A stretch of DNA of 25,237 bases from positions 1 through 25,237 of the forward strand of contig JAFXJK010000080.1 in assembly GCA_017532355.1 (NCBI GenBank), given 5' to 3'. This document shows positions 23,520 to 25,237 of the stretch, one piece after another. The notes under the pieces were generated by a model that did no database searches, was not told the DNA's origin, and was given only the letters and a program-made list of their open reading frames with translations. Position 1 is the first letter of the stretch. The number at the start of each line of letters is the position of its first letter. The position numbers were made by a program, and so were the translations under genes. Source of the DNA: Oscillospiraceae bacterium (lineage in GTDB: Bacteria > Bacillota_A > Clostridia > Oscillospirales > JAAYXM01).

Positions 23520-24152
23520 ATGCAGAAGGCAATCATCGGAAGAAAAGTCGGTATGACTCAGATTTTCGACGATGCAGGCAGGGTTGTTCCTGTCACAGTC
23601 ATCGAAGCAGGTCCGTGTGCCGTTGTTCAGAAGAAGACTGTTGAAAAAGACGGTTATGACGCTGTACAGCTCGGCTACGAGGACATTGCTGAGAAGAAGC
23701 TCACAAAGCCGGAAGCCGGCCACATGAAGAAGGCTGGCGTTTCCGCAAAGCGCATACTTAAAGAGTTCAAGCTCGAGGGCACAGAACTCAACGTAGGCGA
23801 TGTTATCCGTGCAGATGTTTTCGCTGAGGGCGACGTTGTTGACGTCACAGGCGTAAGCAAGGGTAAGGGTACTGCAGGTACGGTCAAGCGTTTTGGCCAG
23901 CACATGCAGAACCACACACACGGTGTTGGTCCTGTTCACCGTAGCGCAGGTTCCATGGGTGCTAATACTGACCCGTCAAGAGTTATGCCGGGCACAAAGC
24001 TCCCGGGCCGCATGGGTGCAGAACAGGTAACAGTGCAGAACCTCGACGTTGTCAAGGTTGATGCCGAAACAAATATGATTGCAGTCCGTGGCGCAATCCC
24101 CGGTCCCCGTGGTGGATTTGTGTTCATTCGCGACGCTGTCAAGAACGTCTAA
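23520..24152 (+). CDS. rplC: 50S ribosomal protein L3
   Basis: A 210-residue L3. It begins MQKAIIGRKVGMTQIFDDAG. The extended loop that reaches the peptidyl transferase centre is visible as HRSAGSMGANTDPSRVMPGT, followed by GRMGAEQVTVQNLDVV. AAAGGAGG lies 7 nt before the ATG. Early 50S assembly protein. Confidence 0.98.
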   Translation: MQKAIIGRKVGMTQIFDDAGRVVPVTVIEAGPCAVVQKKTVEKDGYDAVQLGYEDIAEKKLTKPEAGHMKKAGVSAKRILKEFKLEGTELNVGDVIRADVFAEGDVVDVTGVSKGKGTAGTVKRFGQHMQNHTHGVGPVHRSAGSMGANTDPSRVMPGTKLPGRMGAEQVTVQNLDVVKVDAETNMIAVRGAIPGPRGGFVFIRDAVKNV

Positions 24153-24172
24153 GCGAAAGGAGTTAGAAAGCT

Positions 24173-24793
24173 ATGCCTAAGGCAACAGTTTATGATATGA
24201 CCGGTAAGGCTGTTGGAGAGTTCGAACTTTCTGAAGCAGTATTCGGTATTGAGCCTGATAAGGTCGCTATGTTCGAAGCGGTTAAGAACCACCTCGCCAA
24301 CTGCAGACAGGGCACGCAGAGTACTCTCACTCGTGCTGAGGTTCGCGGTGGCGGCAAGAAGCCGTGGCGCCAGAAGGGAACAGGCCGTGCCCGTCAGGGT
24401 TCCATCCGTTCTCCGCAGTGGACACACGGCGGAATCGCACTCGGCCCGAAGCCGCGTGACTATTCCTACCGTCTTAATAAGAAGTATCGCCGTCTTGCTC
24501 TTAAGAGCGCACTCTCCGCTAAAGCGGCTGCAGGCGAGATCGTAGTAGTCGATAACCTCAATCTCTCTGAGATTAAGACAAAGTCGATGGTTGCGTTCCT
24601 CGGCGCTGTTGAGGCAAACAAGGCACTCGTTGTTACACCTGAGGTTTGTGAGAACGTTGTAAAGAGCGCTCGTAACATCCCCGGTGTCAAGACAACAACA
24701 GCTACTATTATTAATGTATACGACATCCTCAACCATGACAAGTTCATTGTTGACAAAGCAGCAGTAGAAAAGATTCAGGAGGTGTTCGCATAA
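24173..24793 (+). CDS. rplD: 50S ribosomal protein L4
   Basis: A 206-residue L4 with the exit-tunnel loop ([20 protein letters not shown]) and the preceding segment intact. AAAGGAG lies 10 nt before the ATG. In E. coli L4 represses its own operon through the S10 leader; whether it does so here is unknown. Its stop overlaps the rplW start by one base. Confidence 0.98.
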   Translation: MPKATVYDMTGKAVGEFELSEAVFGIEPDKVAMFEAVKNHLANCRQGTQSTLTRAEVRGGGKKPWRQKGTGRARQGSIRSPQWTHGGIALGPKPRDYSYRLNKKYRRLALKSALSAKAAAGEIVVVDNLNLSEIKTKSMVAFLGAVEANKALVVTPEVCENVVKSARNIPGVKTTTATIINVYDILNHDKFIVDKAAVEKIQEVFA

Positions 24794-25086
24794 TGAAGTC
24801 ACCTTATGATATCATTAAGCGCCCGATAATCACCGAGCAGTCGATGGAGCGCGTCGCCGATAAGGTTTATGTCTTTGAGGTTGAAAAGACTGCGAACAAG
24901 ATTGAAATCCGCCAGGCAATCGAAGAAATTTTCGGTGTAAAGGTTGCTAAGGTTAATACAATCAACGTTCTCGGTAAGGAAAAGAGAATGGGAGTCCACA
25001 CAGGCTTCCGCCCCGATTTCAAGAAAGCAATCGTAACTCTTAAAGCTGACAGCAAGACGATTGAGTTCTTTGAGGGCATGGTGTAA
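24793..25086 (+). CDS. rplW: 50S ribosomal protein L23
   Basis: A 97-residue L23 at the tunnel exit, where signal recognition particle and trigger factor dock. It begins [20 protein letters not shown] and keeps the conserved [27 protein letters not shown], inside the end of rplD, lies 9 nt before the ATG (TAATG overlap), so translation is coupled. Confidence 0.97.
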   Translation: MKSPYDIIKRPIITEQSMERVADKVYVFEVEKTANKIEIRQAIEEIFGVKVAKVNTINVLGKEKRMGVHTGFRPDFKKAIVTLKADSKTIEFFEGMV

Positions 25087-25142
25087 TAGCTGCGTTCTAA
25101 GCAGAATGTTACACCCAATACCATAAAGGAGGAAAAGTTTCA

Positions 25143-25237
25143 ATGGCTGTAAAAACGTTTAAACCGACGACTCCGTCGAGACGTAATATGACCGTTACCG
25201 ATTATCAGGTATTAAGCAACGTTAAGCCGGAAAAGAG
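25143..25237 (+). CDS. rplB: 50S ribosomal protein L2, 5' end only
   Basis: The first 31 codons of L2, starting MAVKTFKPTTPSRRNMTVTD, are cut by the window end. AAAGGAGG lies 10 nt before the ATG. A small CTGC/GCAG hairpin (25090-25104) lies in the gap after rplW. Confidence 0.95.
   Translation, partial: MAVKTFKPTTPSRRNMTVTDYQVLSNVKPEK

Overview
This window looks like part of the chromosome of a low-to-mid-GC, probably spore-forming member of the Clostridia. The evidence is the set of strong AAGGAGG-type ribosome binding sites, a SpoIIIE/FtsK translocase, a sigma-H (Spo0H)-type sigma factor, an L27 protein with the Firmicutes Prp-cleavable N-terminal extension, and the L21-Prp-L27-Obg gene order. 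All convincing genes are on the + strand. Family-level placement (for example Oscillospirales) is only a guess.

Left part (1-9950): four tandem paralogues of a cytoplasmic DUF4838 protein, about 780-796 residues each and without a signal peptide. Three of the four carry a complete, nearly identical promoter (TTGCAT, 17 bp, TGCTAAAAT); the first shows the matching -10 with its -35 beyond the window edge. Copies 2, 3 and 4 end in intrinsic terminators. This is therefore an array of separate transcription units and not a polycistronic operon. The family resembles alpha-glucuronidase-like glycoside hydrolases, but its substrate is unknown. The array is the least ordinary part of the window.

Middle part (9986-16558): a likely operon of ftsK/spoIIIE, a YgiQ-type radical SAM gene, ruvC, ruvA and ruvB, with short gaps or overlaps. 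It links DNA translocation and Holliday junction processing. It is followed by sigH (16700-17311) under a consensus sigma-A-type promoter, then a 63-nt tRNA-like relic that lacks an anticodon arm, then a small double zinc-ribbon protein with its own terminator.

Right part (17808-25237): a pair of radical SAM genes (TIGR03960-like and TIGR03936-like), then the L21 leader with rplU-prp-rpmA, then obgE, then the S10 ribosomal protein operon (rpsJ, rplC, rplD, rplW and the start of rplB). A 260-nt structured leader upstream of rpsJ contains a plausible attenuator with competing pairings. This half is housekeeping translation and ribosome assembly. The regulatory RNAs in it are more interesting than the proteins.

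I see no CRISPR array, insertion sequence, intact tRNA or rRNA, phage gene or recognisable defence system.
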